From NCBI GenBank assembly GCA_964571815.1, contig CAZNDN010000015.1, positions 1 through 52,564 on the forward strand: DNA of 52,564 nt. Reading direction: 5' to 3'. Within the stretch, counting starts at the first letter, position 1. Each line of letters starts with the position of its first letter. Both the position numbers and the translations under genes were made by a program. The stretch is from CAZNDN01 sp964571815 (lineage in GTDB: Bacteria; Fibrobacterota; Chitinivibrionia; Chitinivibrionales; WJKA01). This document shows, one piece after another, positions 1 to 7,416 of the stretch. The notes under the pieces were generated by a model that made no database searches, was not told the DNA's origin, and worked only from the letters and a program-made list of their open reading frames with translations.

Positions 1-584
1 TCTATCATGGGCATCGTATCGCGGTCGAACGATTCGCACTTGCGGCGCAGTATCGCCTGCGTGTTGTCGTGTCGGTCACGGCGGTCTTCATGCCCCCGAC
101 CGCGTGCGGCACGGTTCATGCGCCGCAGGGCGGTGTCGGGGTCGCACCGAAGCAGAACCAGAAGGCTGACTTTGACGCCGATTTTCGCAAGGTCGCGTGC
201 CTGGCCCGCGTGCCGGGGCAGACCGTTCAGAAGAAGCGTGTCGGCGCACGGGTCGAAGGCGGTGCGGCGCAGGAAGCCGGCAAGGAGTTTTTTCGCCACG
301 CCGAAATGCTCGTCGTCCAGCAGTTGGCCGTTCATCACCGAGCGAACATACGCGACCTCGTCGGGGGTCAGCTCCGCGACGGGGTTTCCGGCGATCACCT
401 CGCGGAGACATTGGCCGAAATCGAAATGCACAAAACGCCTGTCCGGCTGCGAGAGAGCCCGTTCCACCAAACGACCCAGCGGCGTTTTGCCCGAATTGGA
501 GTGTCCGGCAAGCAGCACTGCCGTCACGTGTTCCCCGCCGGCGGGGAGGAGGGTGGACTGCAATGGAGTACCGGAGGGGCTCAT
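1..584 (-). CDS. Adenylate kinase-like P-loop nucleotide kinase (3' end cut by window)
   Basis: About 194 residues are visible and the C-terminus lies beyond base 1. The N-terminus has a P-loop (LLAGHSNSGKTPLG). Further motifs follow in adenylate-kinase order: an NMP-binding part (VHFDFGQCLREVIAG), LLLNGLPRHAGQARDL corresponding to the family's LDGFPR segment, a strand VLLRCDPDTALRRM, and a C-terminal RRDRHDNTQAILRRK ahead of FDRDTMPMI, matching the family's R-D-D-N/R segment. The ATG at 584 overlaps the TGA of the upstream methyltransferase in an ATGA arrangement, so translation is probably coupled. The P-loop differs from the canonical GxPGxGKGT of true adenylate kinases, so the substrate may not be AMP. 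Family membership is inferred from the motif order; the substrate is not known. Confidence 0.75.
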   Translation of the reverse strand, partial: MSPSGTPLQSTLLPAGGEHVTAVLLAGHSNSGKTPLGRLVERALSQPDRRFVHFDFGQCLREVIAGNPVAELTPDEVAYVRSVMNGQLLDDEHFGVAKKLLAGFLRRTAFDPCADTLLLNGLPRHAGQARDLAKIGVKVSLLVLLRCDPDTALRRMNRAARGRGHEDRRDRHDNTQAILRRKCESFDRDTMPMI

Positions 585-1333
585 TGCTCAAACCCGTGGT
601 CGCCGGTCATGGGAACGAACACACAATCGAGGATGTATTCTTCGGAGAGACTGCCGTCGGGCTTTTTCGAGAGGACTTTCAGCTTCTGGTGCGCTCTGGT
701 TTCGCCGATGGGCAGGACCATCTTTCCGCCGACCGCCATTTGGCGGACAAGCGGCTCGGGAACCGTCTCGACCGCGCAGGTGATCATGACACGGTCGTAC
801 GGCGCATGTTCCTTCCACCCGTGGAAGCCGTCGCCGATCTTCACGTGCACATTTTCGCAGCCCAGCGCCGCGAGCGTGCTGTCGGCCCGTTTGCCCAGGG
901 GTTCGACAATCTCGATCGTGTACACTTTTTCGGCCAGATCCCCGAGCACGGCGGCCTGATATCCCGACCCCGTGCCGATTTCAAGGACTTTCTCGGTGCC
1001 CTCCAACTCCAGGCACTGGGTCATGATCGCCACCATGTAGGGCTGGGATATGGTCTGCCCCTCGCCGATGGGCAGCGGCCCGTCCCGGTAGGCTGAGGGG
1101 CGGGCCGGCTCGGGCACGAACAGATGCCGCGGCACATCGGCCATGGCGCGAAGAACACGGGGATCGGTGATATCCCGGATTTTCAGTTGTTGTTCTACCA
1201 TTTTCTCACGCATTGCTTCGTACTCCCCAGGTGTTTGCGCGCTGCACTGTGCCGCACATGCCGCAAGTATCATCCAGAACACGCGCCCCACGATACCATG
1301 CGGCCTTTGCGCGTGTCGACTAGTGCTTCTCAT
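581..1333 (-). CDS. pcm: Exported protein-L-isoaspartate O-methyltransferase
   Basis: PCMT transfers a methyl group from S-adenosylmethionine to L-isoaspartyl residues in damaged proteins and so starts their repair. The product has 250 residues. The core MVEQQLKIRDITDPRVLRAM, the SAM-binding VLEIGTGSGYQAAVLG and the late GGKMVLPIG are all typical. Unusually, the N-terminus carries a basic stretch and a hydrophobic segment (VFWMILAACAAQCSA) ending near SA-QT, which looks like a cleavable signal peptide, so the enzyme probably acts in the periplasm. The ATG at 1333 has a purine-rich GGGGAGAAGGGGG Shine-Dalgarno region and overlaps the end of hisA by 14 bases. The downstream kinase overlaps its stop codon. 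Confidence 0.93.
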   Translation of the reverse strand: MRSTSRHAQRPHGIVGRVFWMILAACAAQCSAQTPGEYEAMREKMVEQQLKIRDITDPRVLRAMADVPRHLFVPEPARPSAYRDGPLPIGEGQTISQPYMVAIMTQCLELEGTEKVLEIGTGSGYQAAVLGDLAEKVYTIEIVEPLGKRADSTLAALGCENVHVKIGDGFHGWKEHAPYDRVMITCAVETVPEPLVRQMAVGGKMVLPIGETRAHQKLKVLSKKPDGSLSEEYILDCVFVPMTGDHGFEQ

Positions 1334-2111
1334 CGGACGCCCCCTTCTCCCCTGCGTTTTGCCGGTGCCACGCTACCACATCGTGGTAGGCAAGATCGCC
1401 CCCGAAAATATCGAGTGCGCTGCCGACTGTGAAGTCCACGCGCCCGCGGCCCCGATCTTTCATCAATTCCAGGTCCTCCAAGTCGCGAATCCCTCCGGCG
1501 TACGTCACCGGCAGCGGCGAGCAGCCGGCCAACAGTTCCACCAACGGCTCATCGATACCTTCCCGTTTCCCTTCGACATGGGCGGCGTGCACAAGAAATT
1601 CATCGCAGAACCGCGCAAGGTCCTCGAAGGTCGCTTCATCGAGCCGAACTTCACTGAGCCGCTGCCATCGATCCGTGGCAATGACGTAGGAATCATCGAC
1701 CCGCTTGCAGCTCAGGTCGAGCACCAGGCGCTGTCTGCCCACCGACGATCTCATCGCGTCGAGCCGCTCCCGCTCGACCCGTCCTTCACGGAACACAAAC
1801 GATGTAACGATTACGTGCGAAGCGCCTCGATCGAGAAAAACGGAGGCATTATCGGGTGTGATGCCCCCGCCGACCTGCAGCCCTCCCGGGAAGGCATCGA
1901 GGGCCTCAAACGCTCCGTCCCGATTGCCCTCACCGAGCATGATCACGTGCCCCCCGAAGAGACGGTCGTCGCGATACATCCGTGCGTAGTACGACGGAGG
2001 CCGGGAGGCTTTGTAGTTGGTGACCGTGCCCCCGCCCTCATCCCGCAGTGTCGAGCCCACGATCTGCGCAACGTTTCCCCGATAAAGATCGATGCAGGGA
2101 CGAAACCGCAT
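1320..2111 (-). CDS. hisA: HisA, eukaryotic-type phosphoribosylformimino-AICAR ribotide isomerase
   Basis: This enzyme catalyses the Amadori isomerisation in histidine biosynthesis (ProFAR to PRFAR). The 263-residue product begins MRFRPCIDLYRGNVAQIVGS and ends with YAGGIRDLEDLELM and a VDFTVGSALDIFGG block. These match the fungal/plant HIS6 form rather than the usual bacterial HisA, which starts near IPAIDL. The catalytic Asp in CIDL is present. The start chosen is the ATG at 2111, which has AAAGGA about 7 bases upstream; an open frame runs further 5' but that extension has no family similarity. No other his gene is in the window. The gene heads an overlapping trio with pcm and the kinase, so it probably shares their transcript. 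Confidence 0.92.
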   Translation of the reverse strand: MRFRPCIDLYRGNVAQIVGSTLRDEGGGTVTNYKASRPPSYYARMYRDDRLFGGHVIMLGEGNRDGAFEALDAFPGGLQVGGGITPDNASVFLDRGASHVIVTSFVFREGRVERERLDAMRSSVGRQRLVLDLSCKRVDDSYVIATDRWQRLSEVRLDEATFEDLARFCDEFLVHAAHVEGKREGIDEPLVELLAGCSPLPVTYAGGIRDLEDLELMKDRGRGRVDFTVGSALDIFGGDLAYHDVVAWHRQNAGEKGASDEKH

Positions 2112-2388
2112 AAGTATCCTTTCGGCGCCGGTGTGGTTGCGGGATCCGTCGCCTCTACAAAAATCGTTTTTTTCGTTGCCGGCCGGGGTTCCTTGTGCGC
2201 ACTCAGTCGCCCGCCCGCAACGGCCCATCCGGACTACCCGAGCCCCGGGGCATTGCTCGAAAGGGTGTGTCGGCGGCAACGCCTTCCGGCACACCTGCCG
2301 GGAACGCCGGTTGACCGGCCGCAAACCATGAAGTCATTTTAAGAGAGAGGCTGTTGCCGGGACGCGAACCGTTAACCGAGGAGGAGTC

Positions 2389-3126
2389 ATGAGATTTGCA
2401 CTGGTGCTGGGAGCAGGGATCGTGCTGGGGTTGGTGGGATGTTCGATGGAGCTGAAGGAGAAGGTTGAGGAGACGCACCCCAATGGGAACAAGAAGAAGG
2501 TGGTGTATTACCGGTCCAGCCCGTCCAACCCGCGCGCCGTCAAGATCTACTATCCCGACGGTTCGCTTCAGTCGGAGCAGTATTTCGAGGGCGGCGAAAA
2601 GGACAGTGTCACGCTTATCTACCACGAGAATGGGAACAAATACCGGGAGGCCTACTACAAAGAAGGCAAGCCGCACGGTAAGGATGCCACCTGGTACAAG
2701 AACAGTCAGGTCAAGAGCATGGCGGAGTATGTCGACGGCGAGCCGGTGGGGACCCATGTGGAATACTACGAAGACGGAACGAAGATGAGTGAGGTTACGT
2801 TCAAGGACGGCAAGAAGCACGGAGAGCAGCGATCGTGGTTTCCCGACAGCACCGAAAAGGAGTTGATCACCTACGACAACGGCGATCGTGACGGACCGTA
2901 CAAGTCATGGTACAAAAACGGCAATCTTCGTGAAGAAAGGACCTACGTAGACAACACACTCCACGGGCCCTACGTGCTGTACCACGAGAACGGCAAGAAG
3001 TCGGAAGCGGGCACCTACAAAGACGGCAAGTACGACGGTATGCGGATGGGCTATAACGAAAACGGCAGGAAAATATCCGAGGTTGAGTTCGAAGACGGGA
3101 AGCAGATGGGGGGGAGGGTGTTTTAG
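2389..3126 (+). CDS. MORN-repeat (YwqK-like) lipoprotein
   Basis: This is a 245-residue protein with a short lipoprotein signal (MRFALVLGAGIVLGLVGC; lipobox LVGC). The rest is about nine tandem copies of a 22-24 residue unit of the type YYEDGTKMSEVTFKDGKKHG, the MORN-variant repeat found in proteins often annotated as YwqK-family antitoxins. Such repeats form a solenoid of beta hairpins. No toxin gene is next to it, so the antitoxin label should not be taken as a function. An AGGAGGAG ribosome site lies just before the ATG. The stop codon is followed at once by sequence belonging to the tandem repeat that spans the assembly gap, so the natural 3' flank is unknown. A larger paralogous architecture lies at 31000-32781. 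Confidence 0.88.
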   Translation: MRFALVLGAGIVLGLVGCSMELKEKVEETHPNGNKKKVVYYRSSPSNPRAVKIYYPDGSLQSEQYFEGGEKDSVTLIYHENGNKYREAYYKEGKPHGKDATWYKNSQVKSMAEYVDGEPVGTHVEYYEDGTKMSEVTFKDGKKHGEQRSWFPDSTEKELITYDNGDRDGPYKSWYKNGNLREERTYVDNTLHGPYVLYHENGKKSEAGTYKDGKYDGMRMGYNENGRKISEVEFEDGKQMGGRVF

Positions 3127-3134
3127 ATCAGAGG

Positions 3135-3234
3135 NNNNNNNNNNNNNNNNNNNNNNNNNNNNNNNNNNNNNNNNNNNNNNNNNNNNNNNNNNNNNNNNNN
3201 NNNNNNNNNNNNNNNNNNNNNNNNNNNNNNNNNN
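3135..3234. other. Assembly gap (100 N)
   Basis: Exactly 100 N, the usual placeholder for a scaffold gap of unknown size. The left edge (ATCAGAGG) matches an internal part of the 328-bp repeat unit to the right, so the gap falls inside the repeat array and the true copy number is not known. Confidence 0.98.
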
Positions 3235-3985
3235 CGGTAGTCGTGGTGCAAACACGGTCGGGGACGACCGTGCCACACAAAGTGGGAAATTAACAAAGGG
3301 CAAGAATCAGAGGAGCAGAGGAGCAGCGAGCGCGACAGCATTGGTCCGGTAGTACCCATCAACCCTCCTTCATGCAAACCGAAAGAGCGCCGTAGGTGCG
3401 GCATGTCTGTAGCAATGAAACAAACCCGGAAGGTCCAGAGGCCCGGAGGGTCGGCATGGTCTTGTGTGGCTGGAGGAGAAGGAATCGGAGGTGCAGCCGT
3501 CTTCGTTCCGCAACACGGAGCTTCGACGCGCCAAGGCGGAGCAGCGAGCGGGGGCTGGAGTCCGGTAGTCGTGGTGCAAACACGGTCGGGGACGACCGTG
3601 CCACACAAAGTGGGAAATTAACAAAGGGCAAGAATCAGAGGAGCAGAGGAGCAGCGAGCGCGACAGCATTGGTCCGGTAGTACCCATCAACCCTCCTTCA
3701 TGCAAACCGAAAGAGCGCCGTAGGTGCGGCATGTCTGTAGCAATGAAACAAACCCGGAAGGTCCAGAGGCCCGGAGGGTCGGCATGGTCTTGTGTGGCTG
3801 GAGGAGAAGGAATCGGAGGTGCAGCCGTCTTCGTTCCGCAACACGGAGCTTCGACGCGCCAAGGCGGAGCAGCGAGCGGGGGCTGGAGTCCGGTAGTCGT
3901 GGTGCAAACACGGTCGGGGACGACCGTGCCACACAAAGTGGGAAAAAACAAAAGTCGAGAATCAGAAGGCAGAGGGGCAGTGGTG
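3235..3985. repeat. Tandem repeat, 328-bp unit, two full copies plus a decaying third
   Basis: Copy 1 is 3235-3562 and copy 2 is 3563-3890; I find them identical by eye. A third copy starts at 3891, is identical for 55 bases (to 3945), and then diverges while staying recognisable to about 3985. Each unit opens with a perfect 8-bp hairpin (CACGGTCG, loop GGGA, CGACCGTG) followed by a small CCAC-ACAAA-GTGG stem. Open frames across the unit on both strands look like by-products of the repeat: no ribosome sites, no known domains, and some run into the N gap. Identity between copies implies recent duplication or ongoing homogenisation. Confidence 0.95.
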
Positions 3986-4034
3986 TGAGTCGGGTCAGTA
4001 GTCGGCAAAAGCAGGCAGCCGCCGTCGCGTCGCA

Positions 4035-4051
4035 GTCCCGCAGGGCGGGAC
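4035..4051. repeat. Short perfect hairpin, GTCCCGC-AGG-GCGGGAC
   Basis: A 7-bp perfect inverted repeat with a 3-nt loop, without a following T-run. It is one of several small-loop hairpins clustered in this gene-free stretch. A closely related stem (TCCCGC-TGT-GCGGGA) lies at 4361-4375. Confidence 0.7.
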
Positions 4052-4213
4052 GAAGGCGGGAGGGTAGCGAGTAGAGCGAAGTACAAATGTCAAAGGTCAA
4101 GGGACAAGAAAGACAAGAAGAGGTTGCAGGTTGAAGTACTGGACTATGCACCTTGGGTCTCTGAGATGATTCGCCCAACGCACTCCAGGTATTCTATCCA
4201 GTAGTGGATCAAA

Positions 4214-4232
4214 CACTGTCAAGATGACAGTG
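4214..4232. repeat. Short perfect hairpin, CACTGTCA-AGA-TGACAGTG
   Basis: An 8-bp perfect stem with a 3-nt loop, followed by CC. The tandem repeat's CACGGTCG/CGACCGTG hairpin has the same stem length, the same CAC...GTG ends and the same following CC. There is no T-run, so a rho-independent terminator is unlikely. Confidence 0.7.
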
Positions 4233-4360
4233 CCGGCCGAGGTGAGCAGGGACAGGAACTGTAGATACAACTGCTGAGTGGCGGCAAACCGACGTCCCGG
4301 TTTGAACCACGACTCACTTTCCTGTTGTCTACTCACAATCCGCAATTCGAACTTGGTGAG

Positions 4361-4375
4361 TCCCGCTGTGCGGGA
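4361..4375. repeat. Short perfect hairpin, TCCCGC-TGT-GCGGGA
   Basis: A 6-bp stem with a 3-nt loop, 44 bases beyond the stop codon of the carboxypeptidase gene, which reads toward it. It could act as a weak terminator for that gene, but no T-run follows on either strand. The rest of 3986-4418 holds no convincing gene. Confidence 0.6.
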
Positions 4376-4418
4376 AAGACTGGGTGAGCGCTTTGTGCGA
4401 ATAATCCGCAATAGTGCG

Positions 4419-5897
4419 TTACTTTCCCAATGACTCCACCAAAACTTCGAGGATCTTCTCCTGCACGGTCCAGTGGGTGTACTGGGGATTTTTGCGGCTG
4501 TTGACAAGGATCGCGAAGGCGCAGGTTTTGTGGGGAAGCAGGACGTAGCCGGCGAGTGTACTTGCGCCGTAGTCGTTGAGTGTTCCGGTTTTTGCCCGGA
4601 CAATGCCTTCGAGGGGCGAGCCGGAAAAGCGATCATCGAGTGTGCCGTCCCGTCCGGCGGTCGAGAGGCAGGCCAGATACTCGGGCAGGTAGTCCTTGTG
4701 GTTCCACACATGCCTCAGCAGACCGGTTACTTCCCTCGGGCTCAATTGGTTGGCTTTGCCCATGCCCGAGCCGTTGCGTATAGTCGGGGACCCCGGCAAT
4801 TGGTTTGCTTTCCACCACTGCGTTACGACTTCCGACGATTTCTCCCACGATCCGGCCGTGGAGTCGGTTGCGGACAGCGACTTGAAGACCATTTCGGCGG
4901 CAAAATTGCTGGAGTACTTGAACATGTGGCGGACGAATTCCGAGAGCGGCCTGGAATCGAACGTGTACAGCGGCGGCAGAGCGGCAAGGGAGTCCGGCAG
5001 TGTTCCGTGCCGCACGGCGCCGTCGACGGAGATGTCGTACCGGGAGAACTGAGCGCTCAGCGCAGCGCCGAAATTCTGCCAGGTTTGCCACACTTTTCGA
5101 TAGATGTAGCGGGGTTTGCCGCCCGCGGACATGCTTCCGAACACGAGAACTCCCGTCCTGTCGTCGATTTTCTCCGTTTTCACCTGGATTCCGGAGCTTT
5201 TTCCGGGTGCGACGGTCTTTGCGGTGTTCTCCAGCTTGATACCGTCGAGTTCGGGAAATACGTCGACATGGACCGGTGAGCCGGGCCGGGAGCCGGGGCG
5301 GACATGCACGGCGACACAGTTGAAACTCGCCGACAGCGCGCCGACGGGCGCCTGGTAGGCCCTGCTCGAAGCGTCGGCGGCATAGCCCGGACCGGAGATG
5401 CGTGTGTCGAAGAAGCTGTCGTCGAGTACCACATCTCCCGTGATCCGCCGCAGTCCCTTGTGCCGCAGGTGCTGCACGAACAACCACAGTCGCTCCGCGA
5501 GAAATCCCGGATCACCCTCGCCCCTGATCCAGAGGTCGCCCGCCACGAGGCCGCTGTCCGAATCGAGCGGGGCTGAGGTGTAGACTTTGGTGGGGAAACG
5601 ATGCGTCACACGGAGGCGTTCGAATGCCGCGGCTCCGGAGACCAGCTTCGAGACGGAGGCCGGGATGTAGTGCGTATCGGCATTCAGGCCGAAAACAAGC
5701 GAATCCTTCTCCAAATCGTACAAAGCAGCGCCTACGGCGCCTGCCGCGTAATTCTGTGTTGTGAGAAGTGACAGGACCCGGGTTCGGGTGTCGCCCGCAT
5801 ATATGCGAAAACAGGCCAGAATCAGCAAGAGCCACGCGGTCCGGACGCCGCGGTGTGAGTGCGGGAGATTTGTGCCCGATTCGATTTTTTTAGTCAT
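4419..5897 (-). CDS. dacB: D-alanyl-D-alanine carboxypeptidase/endopeptidase, PBP4 type (peptidase S13)
   Basis: A periplasmic low-molecular-mass penicillin-binding protein that trims pentapeptide stems and cuts peptidoglycan cross-links. The 492-residue product has a hydrophobic signal segment (AWLLLILACFRIYAG). All three active-site motifs are present: SVSK (SxxK, within IPASVSKLVSGA), SSNFAAE (SxN) and AKTGTLND (KTG). The long insert between SxxK and SxN is typical of the S13 family. It is transcribed alone: the 3' side is the repeat-rich intergenic region and the 5' side is divergent from a small unknown gene. Its upstream region (5898-6003) is AT-rich but gave no clear promoter match. 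Confidence 0.93.
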   Translation of the reverse strand: MTKKIESGTNLPHSHRGVRTAWLLLILACFRIYAGDTRTRVLSLLTTQNYAAGAVGAALYDLEKDSLVFGLNADTHYIPASVSKLVSGAAAFERLRVTHRFPTKVYTSAPLDSDSGLVAGDLWIRGEGDPGFLAERLWLFVQHLRHKGLRRITGDVVLDDSFFDTRISGPGYAADASSRAYQAPVGALSASFNCVAVHVRPGSRPGSPVHVDVFPELDGIKLENTAKTVAPGKSSGIQVKTEKIDDRTGVLVFGSMSAGGKPRYIYRKVWQTWQNFGAALSAQFSRYDISVDGAVRHGTLPDSLAALPPLYTFDSRPLSEFVRHMFKYSSNFAAEMVFKSLSATDSTAGSWEKSSEVVTQWWKANQLPGSPTIRNGSGMGKANQLSPREVTGLLRHVWNHKDYLPEYLACLSTAGRDGTLDDRFSGSPLEGIVRAKTGTLNDYGASTLAGYVLLPHKTCAFAILVNSRKNPQYTHWTVQEKILEVLVESLGK

Positions 5898-6003
5898 ATT
5901 CGATTTTTTTCTTCCCTCCGGCTCCAGTAGGAATATATTTTTACCGGTTACAAAAGTAATTCACGTATGAGTTGTCCAGCAAGCTATTCAGGAGTTGCCT
6001 TTG

Positions 6004-6219
6004 ATGCTTACTTTTGCGATTGCGTTTGTTCTGCCCGATGATAATTGCCAACTGAGACACCGTGTGCTCGAAGCCCCCGATGAGGAAGCTGCCCTGCGCA
6101 AGTTCTTCTCAGAGGAAGCTCTCACCCACTACTCCGACGACGAGCAGGGTTTCTACTATTTCAAAGAGGATTTCTTCGACGAAAAACACCGCCAGGGAAG
6201 CATCATTCGTCACGAATAG
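6004..6219 (+). CDS. Small hypothetical protein, 71 residues
   Basis: The ATG at 6004 is preceded by AGGAG with a 9-base spacer, which decides the start over two in-frame TTG codons upstream. The product begins MLTFAIAFVLPDDNCQLRH, is rich in acidic and aromatic residues (YSDDEQGFYYFKEDFFDE), and has no recognised domain. The N-terminal hydrophobic stretch is too short and interrupted to be a membrane segment. It is divergent from dacB. The 200 bases downstream, up to the end of nrdR, hold only a GC-rich CCCGGG-ATGG-CCCGGG hairpin. Probably a real gene, function unknown. Confidence 0.6.
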   Translation: MLTFAIAFVLPDDNCQLRHRVLEAPDEEAALRKFFSEEALTHYSDDEQGFYYFKEDFFDEKHRQGSIIRHE

Positions 6220-6422
6220 ATTCTCCAGGGCCGGATTCAACGTCCCTCCGTGCCCACAGACACCCGCCACCGAAGATTGCCGTCTCGTTGCTCATGCGGC
6301 CTGTCGAGCAGGCGGAGCGCAGTGTCCCTTCGGCGCTCACGCCGGGCGGGATCCCATGCTGAATTTCGGGTCACCGCCGGCCCGGGATGGCCCGGGGGAA
6401 AGAGACGGATGAAGCGCCGGGG

Positions 6423-6902
6423 TCACTTCTCGGCCGAAACGGGGGTCCCGGCCCGGTTGGCCATTTCCTCAATCTCGGAGACAAATGCCCCCTTGTCCTT
6501 GAACTTGCGGTATACCGATGCAAACCGGACGTAGGCAACCTCATCGAGCTTATACAACTCATTCATCACAAGCATTCCGATCTCGTGACTCGGCATTTCC
6601 ACCTTTGAAAGCTTCTCGATCTGATCGCTGATACGATCGACAATCCCGTCAATCTGCTTCTTACCGACCGGCCGTTTCTTGCATGCCGTCTCAATGCCCT
6701 GCAGCAGTTTCTGTCGATCGAAGGGTTCCCGTCTCCGGTCGCTTTTGACGATCGACACGGGGACCGCTTCAACATACTCGTAGGTGGTGAACCGTTTCTG
6801 ACACTCCAGACACTCTCTCCGCCGTCGTACCGCACGCCCTTCTTTGCTGGAACGGGAGTCTACCACCTTGTCTTCTTCATGGCCACAGTACGGACATCTC
6901 AT
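6423..6902 (-). CDS. nrdR: Transcriptional repressor NrdR
   Basis: NrdR senses ATP/dATP through an ATP-cone domain and represses ribonucleotide reductase genes. The 159-residue product has the N-terminal zinc ribbon (MRCPYCGHEEDKVVDSR with the second pair CLECQKRF), the RFTTYE segment, and an ATP-cone from about residue 50 (VKSDRRREPFDRQKLLQGI). The length is normal for the family. It is monocistronic, with a good sigma-70-type promoter at 7007-7035. No nrd genes are nearby. Confidence 0.96.
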   Translation of the reverse strand: MRCPYCGHEEDKVVDSRSSKEGRAVRRRRECLECQKRFTTYEYVEAVPVSIVKSDRRREPFDRQKLLQGIETACKKRPVGKKQIDGIVDRISDQIEKLSKVEMPSHEIGMLVMNELYKLDEVAYVRFASVYRKFKDKGAFVSEIEEMANRAGTPVSAEK

Positions 6903-7006
6903 AGCATTCCCTTCGTGTTGGGCCCGTCAGGGACTCCTTTTCAAACGGGCAGTTGCCCGCGGCAATGCGTCCCGGATTTCCGCCCCCAATATCTGGGGCT
7001 AGTTCA

Positions 7007-7035
7007 AATATACAATACAAGATTTACGCTTTCAA
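7007..7035 (-). promoter_or_regulatory. Predicted sigma-70 promoter for nrdR
   Basis: On the minus strand TTGAAA (7035-7030) is followed after 17 bases by TATATT (7012-7007), which leaves a leader of about 95 bases before the nrdR ATG. I found no convincing NrdR box in this leader. The site lies back to back with the start of the small plus-strand gene at 7047. Confidence 0.55.
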
Positions 7036-7046
7036 GGGAAATCGAT

Positions 7047-7400
7047 ATGGTGAAGGAACGGAGTAATTCATCCTGTACCGGCGGAGAACGGTTGCCCGGG
7101 CTCAAGGTATCGTGTCCGGCGGGGCCGAAAAACTCCAACGGTGGTCATTGCCGTAGGCCTGCTCCAGTGTCGCTACCGGGTGATACGGGCGTACACTCCT
7201 CCGCCCTGAAGATTTTTCTCACCGATGCAGGGTCGGAGGAGATGCCCGAGCAGAACCTCGCGGGCGGTCGCACCGTATTCATCGATTCGCGCCGACTGGA
7301 CGTGCGGGTGGTGCTTCACGCACTGGACACCTTCTTCGGACAGGTGCTCGAGACCGAACGGATGGGCCCGGAGGCGCCGGAATCGGACCGGGAGGAGTGA
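7047..7400 (+). CDS. Hypothetical protein, 117 residues
   Basis: The ATG at 7047 has AAGGGA about 8 bases upstream. The first half is Cys/Gly/Pro rich and low in secondary structure. The second half looks globular (SSALKIFLTDAGSEEMPEQN, then a VFIDSRRLDVRVVLHALDTF stretch) and ends in acidic residues. No family was recognised. It is convergent with the immunophilin gene, whose stop is 16 bases away. The plausible ribosome site and protein-like C-terminal half favour a gene, but the odd N-terminal composition leaves doubt. Confidence 0.5.
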   Translation: MVKERSNSSCTGGERLPGLKVSCPAGPKNSNGGHCRRPAPVSLPGDTGVHSSALKIFLTDAGSEEMPEQNLAGGRTVFIDSRRLDVRVVLHALDTFFGQVLETERMGPEAPESDREE

Positions 7401-7416
7401 GCCGCTACGCCGGTTT

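Noticed and set aside
2311..2339. TTGACC-N17-TCATTT as promoter for the MORN lipoprotein
   Set aside because: The -10 is poor and no independent support exists, so it is not listed as a feature.
2389..3126. Toxin-antitoxin system based on the YwqK-family label
   Set aside because: The protein is an exported lipoprotein and there is no toxin-like neighbour; the label is a database name for the repeat type.
3370..4178. Several frames within the tandem repeat, some more than 150 codons
   Set aside because: They repeat with the 328-bp unit, are low-complexity Arg/Pro/Ser or Gly/Arg products without ribosome sites, and related frames run into N bases.
4290..4315. tRNA T-arm-like GGTTTGAACC
   Set aside because: No acceptor or anticodon arm can be built around it; the match is a short palindrome.
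6903..7000. NrdR box in the nrdR leader
   Set aside because: AT-rich ACAATACAAG sequence is close to the promoter, but no pair of sites matching the NrdR consensus was found.
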